Shown here: positions 4,429-5,121 of the stretch, one piece after another
Numbering within the stretch: the stretch's first letter is position 1
Layout: every line of letters begins with the position of its first letter
DNA from: Candidatus Sulfotelmatobacter sp.
GTDB lineage: Bacteria; Acidobacteriota; Terriglobia; Terriglobales; Acidobacteriaceae
Direction: 5' to 3'
Assembly: GCA_030037575.1 (NCBI GenBank)
Contig: JASHRB010000293.1
Coordinates: 1 to 5,121 of the forward strand
Length of the DNA stretch: 5,121 bases
Position numbers and translations under genes: made by a program
The notes under the pieces: model-generated
What the model was told of the DNA's origin: nothing
The model's input: the letters and a program-made list of their open reading frames with translations, nothing else
Databases searched by the model: none

Positions 4429-5121
4429 CTACATTCCCGGTCGGCTTGGAACGCCCAGCTTGTGCAGCCTTTCGCGCGCCTGCAACGCCTCGTTTGATTT
4501 CGGATAGCGCTGGATCAGTCGCCGCAATTCGCTCACACCGTCATCCTGCTTGCCCAGTTCGATGAGCGCAAATCCCTTTTTCAACTGCGCCGATGGAGCT
4601 TTATTTCCGGTAGGAAAGTTCTGCAATACCTGATCGTAGCTCTGCGCAGCCTGGTCGTACTTTCCTTGGCGAAACTGGATCTCGCCCAAATAGAAGTACG
4701 CGTTCCCGGCAAGATCGGTGTTGGGATAAAACTTGACGTAATCGGAAAACTCCTGCGTGGCCAGATCGTTATTGTTGCCGTTGTAATCGCGCAAGGCGTT
4801 GTTGTAGAGCACGTCGGGCGGAGGCGCGTTTGCCATGGCCTGCTGTTTTGCCTGATCGGCAGCCTGCGCCGCCTGAATGCTCTGCTGCTGCGACTGCATG
4901 TCTTCGAGCGCCTTGCTGACTTTGGTCAGACGCGCCTTCAATTCGTCGATCGAGTCGTTGAGCGCCTGAATTTGTCCCGATACCTGATCCACTTTCGCCG
5001 CTGAGTCTGTCTCCTGTTTGACCAGCGTGTTTTGCAGAGCCGTAAGCGCGGCGCCCACCTTGTTTACCGCGTCCGCATCCTGCTGCACCAGATTGTTCAT
5101 CACCCCCATGCGCTCGTCAAA
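4429..5121 (-). CDS. cpoB: Tol-Pal associated periplasmic protein CpoB/YbgF (5' end outside window)
   Basis: The stop is TAG 4429-4431, and the frame stays open through the right window edge, giving 230 visible residues. The codons before ATG 5107-5109 read FDER and continue the same coiled-coil style, so that ATG is probably internal, and the signal peptide expected for this periplasmic family lies outside. The visible N-terminal part (about 1-95) is Gln/Ala/Asp-rich with coiled-coil character, as in the trimerising region of E. coli CpoB. After a PPPD linker come three tetratricopeptide-like repeats (about 103-138, 139-173, 175-209) typical of the YbgF C-terminal domain, with the pattern YxLGEIQFRQGKYDQAAQSYDQ in the second. 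In Proteobacteria this gene closes the tolQRAB-pal operon and links cell-wall synthesis to outer-membrane constriction. Transcription leaving the window rightward upstream fits a last-gene position, but tolB and pal are not seen. Confidence 0.88.
   Translation of the reverse strand, partial: FDERMGVMNNLVQQDADAVNKVGAALTALQNTLVKQETDSAAKVDQVSGQIQALNDSIDELKARLTKVSKALEDMQSQQQSIQAAQAADQAKQQAMANAPPPDVLYNNALRDYNGNNNDLATQEFSDYVKFYPNTDLAGNAYFYLGEIQFRQGKYDQAAQSYDQVLQNFPTGNKAPSAQLKKGFALIELGKQDDGVSELRRLIQRYPKSNEALQARERLHKLGVPSRPGM

Overview
The window looks like ordinary chromosome from a moderately GC-rich Gram-negative bacterium, most likely an Acidobacteriota (Terriglobia-type) genome. This placement is inference. 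It rests on the style of the Tol-Pal-associated CpoB/YbgF protein, a small His/acid-rich hypothetical protein, and scattered intergenic repeats that begin GTCATYCYGA and carry a GAAGGAATCT-like inner motif. I could not run a search to confirm it. No rRNA, tRNA, CRISPR array, transposase or phage gene is visible.

Layout from left to right. Positions 2-166 (+) hold the last 54 codons of a membrane protein, probably an MFS transporter. Positions 193-522 (-) encode a complete pterin-4a-carbinolamine dehydratase, convergent with it. A 241-nt divergent spacer with competing inverted repeats precedes a 543-residue DHA2/EmrB-type drug exporter (764-2395, +). The exporter converges on ssb (2657-3130, -). 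The gap between them carries a repeat copy (A) and a nested stem-loop that may end transcription from both sides. A 387-nt gene-free stretch (3131-3517) holds the ssb upstream region, a 120-bp inverted-repeat element (copy B) and the promoter of a two-cluster ferredoxin-like protein (3518-3898, +). The TATAAT of that promoter lies 6 nt before the ATG, which suggests a leaderless mRNA. A probable small hydrophilic protein follows (4049-4279, -), then repeat copy C (4332-4426). Copy C ends 2 nt from the stop codon of a cpoB/ybgF-like gene (4429-5121, -), whose 5' end lies outside the window.

The genes do not form one pathway. They are single housekeeping or accessory units (pterin recycling, efflux, DNA replication/repair, electron transfer, envelope maintenance) with frequent strand switches. 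I see no convincing new multi-gene system. The least explained material is intergenic: a family of related imperfect inverted repeats in three consecutive spacers, the leaderless ferredoxin promoter, and the small His-rich protein.
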